From positions 1 to 30,197 of the forward strand of contig CAJUAP010000036.1 of the NCBI GenBank assembly GCA_910584435.1: DNA of 30,197 nucleotides, read 5' to 3'. Below the pieces are notes generated by a model. It saw only the letters and a program-made list of their open reading frames with translations. It did no database searches and had not been told where the DNA came from. Numbering within the stretch: the first letter of the stretch is position 1; every line of letters starts with the position of its first letter. Shown piece after piece: positions 14,238-22,109 of the stretch. Made by a program: the position numbers and the translations under genes. The stretch comes from an uncultured Acetatifactor sp. Lineage in GTDB: Bacteria; Bacillota; Clostridia; Lachnospirales; Lachnospiraceae.

Positions 14238-15467
14238 TTATAAAGAATCTCTGTAAACCCGCAGTACATTCTGGTAAAAAATTTTATCCAGCTCCCTTTC
14301 GGAAAATCCTTCTTTCCACAAGGCATCCCAGAGCTTCTCCATGCTCTGTGCTCCCTGCAGTTCCTTATGGGTGTCAATCCCATCAAAATCGCTTCCCAAG
14401 CCTAACACTTCAATGCCTCCCACAGAAGCAATATGCCTTGCATGCCGTACTGCTGCGGCAATGGTACCGGGATTGTTCACACCTACAGGCTTCTCTTCCA
14501 GAAAATCCGCACAGAAATTCAGCCCCATAACACCGCCCCGCCTGGAAAGTCTGCGTATCATATCGTCTGTCATATTCCTGACGCAGGGGCATATGGCCCT
14601 GGCATTGGAATGGCTTGCCACAAAAGGCTTCTTTGTCAGCTCCAATACATCATAAAAACCTTTGTCAGACAAATGAGACACATCCGGAATGATGCCCAGC
14701 CGTTCCATCTCAGCCACCATCTCTCTTCCTCTCTCGGATAATCCCCCTGTCAAATCAGGTGTGTGGTAAAAAGCATCAAACGCTTCCTGTGCAATCCGCC
14801 TCTTTTCTTCCTGCTCTCTCCAAAGCTCACTCTCCTGAACCGGCCGATATTCTGTCTCCTGCTGCGCCCGGTTCTCCGCCGTCTGATTCCTCTCTTTTTG
14901 TTCCGCCTGATTCGCCGCCATCTGCTCTGACTGGTCTCTCTCTTCTTGTATCGACCGATTCTCCGCCTTCTTCACCGCATCTTTCCATGCATCCATTGCC
15001 TGACGCATCTGCTGCTTCAAATCCTGCTGAAAATTGGGGAACCCGATTTCATTCTCAAAATTCCATGTAAGCGTTATCATCCGAACCCCCATCCGATACA
15101 ATTCCCTGAGCTTCTCCACCTCTCCCTTACATACGCCGCCTTCCTCCACAGTAAGCATTGCAGATATTTTTCCGGCAGCTTCATTCTTCGCAATATCGGA
15201 AAATTGAAGCACCGGTGCCAATATATCCCGGTTCTGCTCCAGCTCTTCCTGATAGCACTGGTACAATCGACATACCCTCTCCCAGGGATCTCCATCCTTT
15301 TCCAACATCACAAACAATGCAAAATTCTGAAGCAGGTAATGTCCCTTCCGCATCCGCAGCAAGTCTATATGTCCTTCATTCTGCCGCAGCGATGCCGCTT
15401 TCCCCTGCTCCTTCCTGTGCAAAAGTTCACTAATGGTATCACAATGCATATCCACTACTTTCATCAT
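14238..15467 (-). CDS. Membrane dipeptidase, peptidase family M19, with charged insertion
   Basis: A zinc dipeptidase of the renal-dipeptidase family, 409 residues. Metal ligands are seen: His8 and Asp10 (DMHCDT), the bridging Glu at 108/109 (TVEEGG), His265 (DVSHLSD) and His286 (ASHSNAR), and the active-site Asp360 (GLGSDFDG). These enzymes cleave dipeptides, including ones with D-amino acids. Residues about 147-236 form an insertion rich in Gln, Glu, Arg and Asn that interrupts the usual path from the NFENEIGFPN region to the GGLSERGREM region. No signal peptide is visible. The start is ATG 15467 after GGGGGGAG; an ORF extending to 15560 adds 31 residues that do not fit the family. Confidence 0.92.
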   Translation of the reverse strand: MMKVVDMHCDTISELLHRKEQGKAASLRQNEGHIDLLRMRKGHYLLQNFALFVMLEKDGDPWERVCRLYQCYQEELEQNRDILAPVLQFSDIAKNEAAGKISAMLTVEEGGVCKGEVEKLRELYRMGVRMITLTWNFENEIGFPNFQQDLKQQMRQAMDAWKDAVKKAENRSIQEERDQSEQMAANQAEQKERNQTAENRAQQETEYRPVQESELWREQEEKRRIAQEAFDAFYHTPDLTGGLSERGREMVAEMERLGIIPDVSHLSDKGFYDVLELTKKPFVASHSNARAICPCVRNMTDDMIRRLSRRGGVMGLNFCADFLEEKPVGVNNPGTIAAAVRHARHIASVGGIEVLGLGSDFDGIDTHKELQGAQSMEKLWDALWKEGFSERELDKIFYQNVLRVYRDSL

Positions 15468-15602
15468 TCTCCCCCCACTAACCTTCTCTTTTCCCCTTTC
15501 ATCCATACCACTACCGGCACAAACACTTCCGAACCTGCCGCCCAAAGCAAACTCGTTCACTTGGCATTCTTCCGTGCGAGCAGACGCTGTTCCTGCGCCG
15601 TA

Positions 15603-15647
15603 GAAAATCTTCGCGAAGCGGCCTCTGCCGCAAGCGATTAGATTTTC
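15603..15647 (-). terminator. Long hairpin after the uracil permease gene
   Basis: GAAAATCT (15603-15610) pairs with AGATTTTC (15640-15647). Inside it TCGC/GCGA and GCGGC/GCCGC continue the stem to a CTCT loop. The stem ends in a T-rich stretch but lacks a long U-tract beyond it, so it is terminator-like rather than classical. It lies 10 bp past the permease stop. Confidence 0.6.
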
Positions 15648-15656
15648 TTCTCACAC

Positions 15657-17021
15657 TTAGCCCTTTACCGCAAAATTCACTCCCGTATGATCCGGGGTAT
15701 CATCATTATATTTATAATCCTTCCCCGGCAGAACCGCATTCAGAATAATTCCTGCCAGCGCTCCCACAGCCAGCCCGGAAAAGCTGATATTCAAATCCCC
15801 CACCGTAAATCCCACCGCTCCGGCAGAACTGTATTTTATACCTATGGACAGCACCAGAATCAAAGCAGCAATAATCACATTGCGGCTCTTGGCAAAATCC
15901 ACCCTTGTCTCTACGATATTACGCACACCAACAGCGGATATCATGCCATACAGCACCAGCGAAACGCCCCCGCATGTAGCAGTGGGCATACATCCGATCA
16001 CAGCAGCAAACTTAGGAGAAAACGAAAACAGAATTGCAAACAAAGCAGCAATCCGTATCACTAACGGATCATATACTTTTGTCAGAGACAGCACACCGGT
16101 ATTCTCGCCATAAGTCGTATTGGCCGGTGCGCCGAACAGCGAAGCCATAATTGTTGCCAGCCCGTCTCCCAGCAATGTACGGTGCAGCCCCGGCTCCTTG
16201 ATATAATTTTTACCAACCGTAGAAGAAATTGCAGAAATGTCACCGATATGCTCCACAATGGTAGCCAGCGCAATAGGCATAATGGTGATGATAGAAGTCA
16301 CCAGCAGGGATACATCCCCCTCAGAAAGAGCCCAGAAAGCTGTCTGATTCCAGTGAACGGGAATTCCCACCCATGCGGATTCTCTCACTGCCGTGAAATC
16401 AACCCTTCCCAGCACCGCCGCTAACAGATAGGAACCCATCACACCTATGATGATAGGAACAATCTTCACCATCCCCCTGCCCCAAATGTTACACACAATT
16501 ACCAATGCAATGGCCGCCACTGCCACCAGCCAGTCAGCCGAACAATTCTCAATCGCAGACTGCGAAAGCGTCAGCCCGATGGCTATGATAATAGGCCCCG
16601 TCACAATGGGCGGAAAATATTTCATTACCCTGCCTGTCCCGAATATCTTGATCAATAATGCCAACAGCAGATACAAAAGCCCTGAACACGCCACACCGAA
16701 ACATGCATAGGGAAGCAGTGCCTCATTGCCCACGCTGCCTCCCAATGGTGCAATGGCAGCATACCCGCCTAAAAATGCAAAGGATGACCCCAGAAACGCC
16801 GGTACCTTCCCTTTTGTCAACAGATGGAACAATAATGTACCCAACCCGGCAAACAGCAAAGTGGTGGACACATTCAGACCGGTCAGCATGGGCACCAGAA
16901 TAGTTGCGCCAAACATGGCAAACATATGCTGCAGCCCGAGTATAAATACTTTGGGCATTCCCAGGGACTTGGCATCATAAATGCCATTTTCGCCAAGAAC
17001 AGTTTTTGATTTCTCGCTCAT
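15657..17021 (-). CDS. uraA: Uracil permease, NCS2 family
   Basis: A 454-residue membrane protein with about 14 membrane segments. NCS2 features are visible: QHMFAMFGATILVPMLTGL near the N terminus, FLGSSFAFLGGY, the substrate-site motif VEHIGD with Glu257-His258, and ANTTYGENTGVLSLT with Glu306. These correspond to the glutamates and His known to bind uracil and protons in E. coli UraA. It imports uracil by proton symport. AGGAG precedes the ATG; the stop codon of a small frameshifted gene lies 9 bp upstream and overlaps this site, so the two were probably co-translated. No PyrR-type attenuator is visible directly before it. Confidence 0.93.
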   Translation of the reverse strand: MSEKSKTVLGENGIYDAKSLGMPKVFILGLQHMFAMFGATILVPMLTGLNVSTTLLFAGLGTLLFHLLTKGKVPAFLGSSFAFLGGYAAIAPLGGSVGNEALLPYACFGVACSGLLYLLLALLIKIFGTGRVMKYFPPIVTGPIIIAIGLTLSQSAIENCSADWLVAVAAIALVIVCNIWGRGMVKIVPIIIGVMGSYLLAAVLGRVDFTAVRESAWVGIPVHWNQTAFWALSEGDVSLLVTSIITIMPIALATIVEHIGDISAISSTVGKNYIKEPGLHRTLLGDGLATIMASLFGAPANTTYGENTGVLSLTKVYDPLVIRIAALFAILFSFSPKFAAVIGCMPTATCGGVSLVLYGMISAVGVRNIVETRVDFAKSRNVIIAALILVLSIGIKYSSAGAVGFTVGDLNISFSGLAVGALAGIILNAVLPGKDYKYNDDTPDHTGVNFAVKG

Positions 17022-17030
17022 CTTCTTCTC

Positions 17031-17320
17031 CTATTCAATTGCCGGCAGCAGCCATTTGTACTGCCCCGGCAATTTGTAACGCATCCGCCCTTTCAATGCC
17101 GGGCTTCCAGGAAGCATTTCCGTTCTCCCGTGAAGCATTCCCACTGTGAAATGGACAAATGCCGTTTCCGGTTCCGCAGAAGCCGCACTCACTTCTGCAG
17201 CGAAAAGACTGCAGTCCTCATCTAAATCGGCAAGCGGTTCTTTTCATCAAAATAACGCAAAATCATTACCGCCAGGCCGACCATCTTAATCATCTCGGAC
17301 GCATCGCCAGAAATCATCAT
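17031..17320 (-). pseudogene. Frameshifted small gene directly upstream of uraA
   Basis: From ATG 17320 the minus strand reads 32 codons (beginning MMISGDASEM, continuing through VMILRYFDEK) and stops at 17222. A -1 shift at the run GATGAAAAGAA opens a frame that continues as EPLADLDEDCSLFAAEV and later VGMLHGRTEMLPGSP, GRMRYKLPGQYKWLLPAIE, to a TAG at 17031-17033. Joined, this is about 96 residues with coding-like codon use. I do not recognise the family. The stop sits in the uraA ribosome binding site and the gene starts 13 bp after the SGNH gene, so it fits an operon. It could be a broken gene, a sequencing error in the A-run, or a -1 recoding event at A-AAG. Confidence 0.45.
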
Positions 17321-17333
17321 AATCTCTCATTGT

Positions 17334-18434
17334 TCATTCGTCAAGACAAATCGCATGAGTTTTCAGAAAATCTTTCCATATCTCTATATATTTTGCCTTT
17401 AAATGCACTCCATCCGTGGTATAGGAAGCGATCATCCCCCCCGTATCATCACACACAAGAGGATTCACATCCAGGAAGAACACCTTTTTATTATCGGCCA
17501 TTTGCGAAATAGCCTCATTTCTCATTTCAATTCCCTCATTGGTAATATAATCGCCCTGGGCAGAACGTTCCACAGTGACCTTAATAATTGCCTGCACATA
17601 AATAATGGCATCCGGCTGCAGCTCCTGTAAGCGATCCACCACTTCCCTGTACCTTTCCACAAAAGGCTCAAAGCTTCCTCCCATTTCATTGATACCTAAC
17701 ATAAGATAAATTTTTGAAAAGGTATTCTGCTGTAATGCCTCCTCCACCGATATCTTTTTCCTGGAATCGGGAACCGCAGCGAGTTCAGCCTCAAACATCT
17801 CATAAATAGTCAGCCCTCTGGAAGCATAAAACGTAGAAATTTCCTCCAGACCGCCATACTCGAACAGCCCCATAGTTCTGGAATCCCCGATAAACACCGC
17901 ATCGGCAAAATAATCATCCTCCACTGTCATATACTGAGGCTCCCCATTTTCCGGCGTCTCGTCCGGTTCACCGCCTTCTCCATCACCGGAGCCTTCCGGA
18001 GAATAATCCTCCGGAGGATTATTCCCTGAAGGATTATTTTCGAAAGAATTATTTTCGGAAGAATTATCTCCGGCCTCATCCCCTGTCTGGCTGCCGTCTG
18101 TGGGAACATCCCCATGATCCGAGCCCTCGGTTCTGCCCGGCTCTCCCACATCCTCTCCGGAAGGCACAGTGGTATTTACATCCTGATCTGCCTCTCCATC
18201 TTGCCCCGCTGCGCCAATCACTTCCCCGTCAATGGTCACAAAGACAGGCGGCGTCGTTGTCTGTACATGATCCACATAAGCCAGCAGCAGCTCTTCCACA
18301 TCCAAATCCTCATACCACTTCTTGGCCTGTGCCAAAGGCTTCGCATAGACCTGCCAGTGATCCACACAGGACAGATATATTAACCCCATCCCCAAAAATA
18401 ACAATAAAAAAGTCCGTTTTCTCGCTCTCTTCAT
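17334..18434 (-). CDS. Membrane-anchored SGNH/GDSL hydrolase (partner of the MBOAT protein)
   Basis: A 366-residue protein with an N-terminal membrane anchor (about 8-24), a low-complexity acidic linker (about 75-168) and a C-terminal SGNH domain. Catalytic motifs are FIGDSRT with Ser185, GINE with Asn249, and DGVH with Asp341 and His344. Linker residues 123-147 are five pentapeptide repeats. The gene follows an MBOAT acyltransferase by 44 bp. Such pairs O-acetylate polysaccharides outside the membrane: the MBOAT protein brings the acyl group across and the SGNH protein transfers or removes it. The start is ATG 18434 after GGGAG; a TTG at 18449 is also in frame. Confidence 0.88.
   Translation of the reverse strand: MKRARKRTFLLLFLGMGLIYLSCVDHWQVYAKPLAQAKKWYEDLDVEELLLAYVDHVQTTTPPVFVTIDGEVIGAAGQDGEADQDVNTTVPSGEDVGEPGRTEGSDHGDVPTDGSQTGDEAGDNSSENNSFENNPSGNNPPEDYSPEGSGDGEGGEPDETPENGEPQYMTVEDDYFADAVFIGDSRTMGLFEYGGLEEISTFYASRGLTIYEMFEAELAAVPDSRKKISVEEALQQNTFSKIYLMLGINEMGGSFEPFVERYREVVDRLQELQPDAIIYVQAIIKVTVERSAQGDYITNEGIEMRNEAISQMADNKKVFFLDVNPLVCDDTGGMIASYTTDGVHLKAKYIEIWKDFLKTHAICLDE
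17994..18068 (-). repeat. Five 15-bp tandem repeats coding a pentapeptide linker
   Basis: Units at 17994-18008, 18009-18023, 18024-18038, 18039-18053 and 18054-18068 encode, in protein order, DNSSE, NNSFE, NNPSG, NNPPE and DYSPE. The consensus is (D/N)N(S/P)x(E/G). All are in frame, so unit loss or gain would only change linker length in the SGNH protein. Confidence 0.85.
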
Positions 18435-18478
18435 GCTAACTCCCATCAAAATTCATTTAACACTTCTTTGCTTCCGCA

Positions 18479-19927
18479 TCAAAAATCGCGGTATAAAAAG
18501 GGATTCTGCCCTGTCTTCTGCAGCCTCCAGACACACAGCCAGAACAATATGGCCAGAATAATCCCTCCCGGCAAAGTATCCTTAAAACGTTTAAACAGCT
18601 TCATCACCATCGGCGTACATGCCGCCAGCCCTGCCAAAAGCAGCCACCAATACCCTTGCAAGGCCCTGATCCAGTCTCCCCGGCTGACCATGATACCCGG
18701 AACCACCCCGAACATTCTTCCCAAATATATCTGAAGCTGCTGCACATCCGATATGGCAAAACACATCCAGCTCACCGGAATTACCACCCACAAATACAGA
18801 TGGGAAATCACCTTTCCCGGCCCCTTTTCCAACAGCGGAAGCAATCCCATGGATTCCATCAGCCTCTCAAACACAATGGCCAGCCACAATAACATACCCC
18901 ATATGAGGAAATTCGTGGTACTGCCATGCCACACTGCCGTCAGAAGCCACACCACAAGCAGATTGCATACTGTCCTGAATACACCCTTTCTGTTCCCGCC
19001 CAGGGGAATATAAATGTATTTTGTAAACCACCTTCCCAGGGTCATATGCCACCTTCGGTAAAAATCCCTTACCGTGGTTGCCATATATGGTGTCTGGAAA
19101 TTCACCGGAAGTTCAAAACCAAGCATCCTGCCAAGCCCTATTGCCATCAGAGAATAGCCGCAGAAATCAAAATAAAGCATCAGAGAATAAGCAATCGCTG
19201 CCAGCCAGGCAAGCTGTGTGGAAATACTTTCATATCCCACCATCTCCGCATCTCTCCAGAGCAGCCCTATGGTATCCGCCAGCAGCACCTTTGCTGCCAA
19301 TCCCACAACGAACACCTTAAGTCCCTCCTCAATACCCCTTACCGTAAACCTCCGTTTGTTCAGCGCCGGACGAACTTCCTCATACCTGACAATGGGACCG
19401 GATACCAGCTGTGGGAACATAATAACATATGCTGCAAAGCGCACAAAGGAATTTTCTCCTTCCTGTTCCCCCCGATACACATCTATCAGATAAGACATGA
19501 TCTGAAATGTGTAAAAGCTGATTCCCAGCGGTAAACTGCCCTTGATGAAATATTTAAATGCGGCCAGCACCCCCACATTAAAAGAAATCGCTGCCATCAA
19601 CAGCAATTTGTGTCTATTTCTCAACCTTTGTTCAGCGTAATTTCTATATGTAATTTCTTCTTTTGTTTTACTTTTTTGTCTCTGCCCGGTCTCTTTTCCT
19701 GCTCTGGTCTGCTTTGCACCTGTCCCGTTTCCCAATCGCAGCCCCAGAAAATAATTGATCAGCACCGACACCATAAGCAGCGGCAGATATCTCACATCCC
19801 CCAAAGCATAAAAAATAAGACTTCCCGACAAAAGCACTGCATTTTTCATCTTCTCCGGGGTCAAACCATATAAAATTAAAAAGATCGGAAGGAAATAAAG
19901 TAAAAATTCTACACTGCTGAATACCAT
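18479..19927 (-). CDS. MBOAT family O-acyltransferase (AlgI/DltB-like)
   Basis: A 482-residue multi-pass membrane protein starting MVFSSVEFLLYFLPIFLILY, the usual AlgI-like opening. It carries VRDFYRRWHMTLGRW (His294), YIYIPLGGN and the active-site TAVWHGS (His334). Members move acyl groups, usually acetyl, across the membrane to extracellular polymers such as alginate, teichoic acid or peptidoglycan. The target here is unknown. A charged loop at about 68-105 lies between the second and third hydrophobic regions. It is the first gene of a run with the SGNH hydrolase. A weak ribosome binding site (GTGGTAGC) precedes the ATG. Confidence 0.93.
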   Translation of the reverse strand: MVFSSVEFLLYFLPIFLILYGLTPEKMKNAVLLSGSLIFYALGDVRYLPLLMVSVLINYFLGLRLGNGTGAKQTRAGKETGQRQKSKTKEEITYRNYAEQRLRNRHKLLLMAAISFNVGVLAAFKYFIKGSLPLGISFYTFQIMSYLIDVYRGEQEGENSFVRFAAYVIMFPQLVSGPIVRYEEVRPALNKRRFTVRGIEEGLKVFVVGLAAKVLLADTIGLLWRDAEMVGYESISTQLAWLAAIAYSLMLYFDFCGYSLMAIGLGRMLGFELPVNFQTPYMATTVRDFYRRWHMTLGRWFTKYIYIPLGGNRKGVFRTVCNLLVVWLLTAVWHGSTTNFLIWGMLLWLAIVFERLMESMGLLPLLEKGPGKVISHLYLWVVIPVSWMCFAISDVQQLQIYLGRMFGVVPGIMVSRGDWIRALQGYWWLLLAGLAACTPMVMKLFKRFKDTLPGGIILAILFWLCVWRLQKTGQNPFLYRDF

Positions 19928-19990
19928 ACGCTACCACATCTTTCGTTTTTTCTTCTCATGTTACCAGACATGCCGCCCGTTCATACTTAT

Positions 19991-20019
19991 ATAGTATCTT
20001 GCCCACGCCTACTTTACAA
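19991..20019 (-). promoter_or_regulatory. Predicted promoter of the MBOAT-SGNH genes
   Basis: On the minus strand TTGTAA (20014-20019), 17 bp and TACTAT (19991-19996), about 70 bp before the MBOAT ATG. Moderate match to the consensus. Confidence 0.5.
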
Positions 20020-20108
20020 CTAAAAAATCCTTAATTTTAATTGCCAATTGTTACAAAGCTGTATCAATTATGTAAAAAATCCAATGTACCTTTTGACTTC
20101 CTATGTTA

Positions 20109-20251
20109 CTGTTCACTCCGCACAGTAACTAATGCACACAAAACGCAAGAGCAGCGTTTTGGCGCACACTGTCAAAGCTGTCAGAATGACAGCTTGGGAT
20201 TTTCATGCAAAATACGCATGAAAACGCCTCACGGCAGTGATAAGTGAACAG
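20109..20251. repeat. Dispersed structured repeat, copy 2 (MITE-like)
   Basis: A 143-bp non-coding element bounded by 9-bp terminal inverted repeats, CTGTTCACT (20109-20117) and AGTGAACAG (20243-20251). It contains three hairpins: AAAACGC/GCGTTTT (20140-20160), AAGCTGTCA/TGACAGCTT with a 3-nt loop (20175-20195) and TTTTCATGC/GCATGAAAA with a 7-nt loop (20200-20224). A related, shorter copy lies in the opposite orientation at 10024-10118. No target-site duplication is obvious. It could be a MITE, a REP-like element or an RNA gene. Confidence 0.75.
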
Positions 20252-20394
20252 AAACCTTCCTATTCCATAATTCGTACCCGCATCCCCAAAACTATTGATT
20301 TATTTGTTTACTGATGATACTATAATATTAACATTCAATTAAAAATGACTTAGGAAAAGCAACAAACTCTCAGCCGGTCAGAAAGGACTTATCC

Positions 20395-21156
20395 ATGAAT
20401 GAACAATTATATACCATCCCCTTAAACGATGCTGTAAACGCCAATGACGAATGTCCCTTCTGCTTCATTGAACGGAAAGTAGAACAGGATTTGCTGGACT
20501 TCGTCCTTGGCAGCGGTTCTTCTTACATGGAAGCAGATATCCGCGAGATGACGGATAAAGCCGGATTCTGCAGACCCCATTTCCAGAAAATGTTTGACTA
20601 TGGCAATACCCTGGGCAATGCCTGGATCTTAAAAACCCATTATCAGAAAATGATTGCTGAAATGAAGAAAGAATTTGCACATTTTAAACCCGGAAAAACT
20701 TCTTTCAAAGACAAATTCCGCAAGACCGCAGACAGCGGCAATGCCATCGGCATGTGGGTACGCGAGAAGGAAGCTTCCTGCTATATATGCAAGCAATTTT
20801 CGGATACCTATAATCGTTATTTAGATACCTTTTTCTATCTGTGGAATCAGGATGAAGATTTCCGCAAGAAAATAAAGAACGGCAAAGGCTTCTGCCTTCA
20901 TCATTTCGGGGCATTATGCGAAGCCTCCGACGGCAGACTGTCCAACAATGACAAGGAAGATTTCTATCATACCCTGCTTCCACTGATGGAACGCAATATG
21001 GAACGGCTTGCAGAAGACGTGGCCTGGATGGTAGAAAAATTTGACTATCGGAATGCGGACGCCGACTGGAAGAATTCCAAAGATGCCATCCAGCGCGGCA
21101 TGCAGAAACTAAAAGGCGGCTATCCCGCTGACGGCCCCTATAAAGGAGATAAATAA
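20395..21156 (+). CDS. DUF6062 family protein with duplicated Cys/His metal-site pattern
   Basis: A 253-residue soluble protein matching the DUF6062 family of Clostridia; its function is not known. Two copies of one pattern are visible: C20-x2-C23 with C59-x2-H62 (CPFC and GFCRPHF), and C129-x2-C132 with C167-x2-H170 (CYIC and GFCLHHF). The spacing is nearly equal, so the protein looks like a tandem duplication of a zinc-ribbon-like unit. The ATG follows AAAGGA by about 8 bases. It stands alone on the plus strand, ends in a strong terminator and is divergent from the MBOAT gene. Confidence 0.85.
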   Translation: MNEQLYTIPLNDAVNANDECPFCFIERKVEQDLLDFVLGSGSSYMEADIREMTDKAGFCRPHFQKMFDYGNTLGNAWILKTHYQKMIAEMKKEFAHFKPGKTSFKDKFRKTADSGNAIGMWVREKEASCYICKQFSDTYNRYLDTFFYLWNQDEDFRKKIKNGKGFCLHHFGALCEASDGRLSNNDKEDFYHTLLPLMERNMERLAEDVAWMVEKFDYRNADADWKNSKDAIQRGMQKLKGGYPADGPYKGDK

Positions 21157-21181
21157 GTGCCTCTTTACGGCACTTATTTTT
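21153..21181 (+). terminator. Terminator after the DUF6062 gene
   Basis: ATAAGTGCC (21153-21161) and GGCACTTAT (21169-21177) form a perfect 9-bp stem with a 7-nt loop, followed by a run of T. The stem overlaps the stop codon. Confidence 0.92.
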
Positions 21182-21281
21182 AGCTTTCATTTTACAATTC
21201 TTGTCTGCCGGCGCAAACCGCCCGCAAACGCTTCGCTTTTTGCTTGTATCGCCGCTTGAAGTACAGCGGCTCAATCCCTGT

Positions 21282-21884
21282 TTACCGGTATATCATCTGT
21301 CTCACCATATCCAGATAATCACAGATTTCCCGGTACAGCATTTCCGGCTGGAAAGAAGCATCCTGAAAACGTTCTGTCATCAGCCCTTTGCTCGTAAGTT
21401 CCAGCATCTTTCTCAGCTTTTCTCCATCCACCGCTGCCGGCAGTACACTATAATCAATTTGTCCTGTCACCCCGGCATACAACTCTTCCAGGCCCTTACG
21501 CTTTTCCTCAACTGACAGGAGCGCCTCATAAGAATCCTCCCATATGGACCGGTCCAAAAACTGCTGCATATACGGATATCCTCTCATGGCATGCATCTTG
21601 GCACACTCCACTTGTTTCATTACCTCAAAAAGATCCTTCTCCTTCTTATCCACTGTAGAATTCATCTCCAGCTTCATGTATCTCACACTATAATCATATA
21701 CGAAATGATAGACTCCCAGCTTATTTCCAAAGTAATGAAAGAGCAGCCCCTTGCTGATAGCTGCTTCCCGGACAATATCATCTGTACTCCCGTGGCGGTA
21801 TCCCTGTATTGCAAATACCTTTAATGCAGCATTGATCATCCTGTCCTGCTTCTCTTTTTTCAGATTAAAAAACTTGCTGTTCAT
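21282..21884 (-). CDS. TetR/AcrR family transcriptional regulator
   Basis: A 200-residue regulator with an N-terminal TetR helix-turn-helix: DRMINAALKVFAIQGYRHGSTDDIVREAAISKGLLFHYFGNKLGVYHFVYDY. This passage is typical of the family, with a ligand-binding helical domain after it. The ligand and target genes are unknown. ATG 21884 is chosen because AGAGGAG lies 6 bases before it, while the in-frame ATG at 21902 precedes that site. It is divergent from the acidic membrane protein gene at 22110, and inverted arms in the shared upstream region make that gene and its own promoter the likeliest targets. Confidence 0.9.
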   Translation of the reverse strand: MNSKFFNLKKEKQDRMINAALKVFAIQGYRHGSTDDIVREAAISKGLLFHYFGNKLGVYHFVYDYSVRYMKLEMNSTVDKKEKDLFEVMKQVECAKMHAMRGYPYMQQFLDRSIWEDSYEALLSVEEKRKGLEELYAGVTGQIDYSVLPAAVDGEKLRKMLELTSKGLMTERFQDASFQPEMLYREICDYLDMVRQMIYR

Positions 21885-21994
21885 ATGATACTCCTCTATC
21901 ATTCGTAAAATCGTAATTAACGCCGCATCCTGCCATCTATCGGATTCTATTATGTTCCGTCCGCAGACTTCCTATGTGTATCTTATCATATTTC

Positions 21995-22040
21995 TGCACA
22001 AACTGGAATAAAATGATAAATTTTTTCAGAAATTTGTGCA
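21995..22040. promoter_or_regulatory. Long-spaced inverted repeat between the TetR and 22110 genes
   Basis: TGCACAAA (21995-22002) and TTTGTGCA (22033-22040) are exact inverted 8-bp arms 30 bp apart in the divergent region. They could be two half-sites or two operators for the TetR protein. The spacing is wider than usual for a single TetR operator, so this remains a guess. Confidence 0.35.
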
Positions 22041-22109
22041 TATTCCCTTTTCATTCTTGCAAAATAGTATTAAGATAATATTGGCTAAAAAAGAAGAAAG
22101 GAGTAAACC

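Larger units (their letters stand above)
19928..20394. other. Divergent intergenic region with a dispersed repeat
   Basis: This 467-bp gap lies between the divergent MBOAT and DUF6062 genes. It contains the predicted MBOAT promoter (19991-20019), AT-rich sequence to about 20108, the structured dispersed repeat (20109-20251), and a possible plus-strand promoter for the DUF6062 gene near 20297-20325 (TTTATT, 16 bp, TATAAT). I see no protein-coding gene in it. Confidence 0.6.

Noticed and set aside
15468..15560. 31-residue N-terminal extension of the dipeptidase
   Set aside because: GGGGGGAG directly precedes the ATG at 15467 and the family begins with a VVDMHCDT-like strand.
17159..17512. Plus-strand ORF of 117 codons
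   Set aside because: It is antisense to the SGNH gene end and the frameshifted minus-strand gene, without a ribosome binding site.
18926..19534. Plus-strand ORF of 202 codons within the MBOAT gene
   Set aside because: Long, but fully antisense to a clear MBOAT protein, with no recognisable motifs and a His/Pro/Cys-rich shadow composition.
20705..21274. Minus-strand ORF of 189 codons over the DUF6062 gene
   Set aside because: Antisense shadow with Arg/Ser/Cys-rich composition; the plus-strand protein has clear conserved motifs and its own terminator.
21181..21281. Hairpins GCCGCT/AGCGGC and GCAAA/TTTGC after the TetR gene as a terminator
   Set aside because: Stems are short and not followed by a U-tract; they may contribute to termination but I could not support a clear call.
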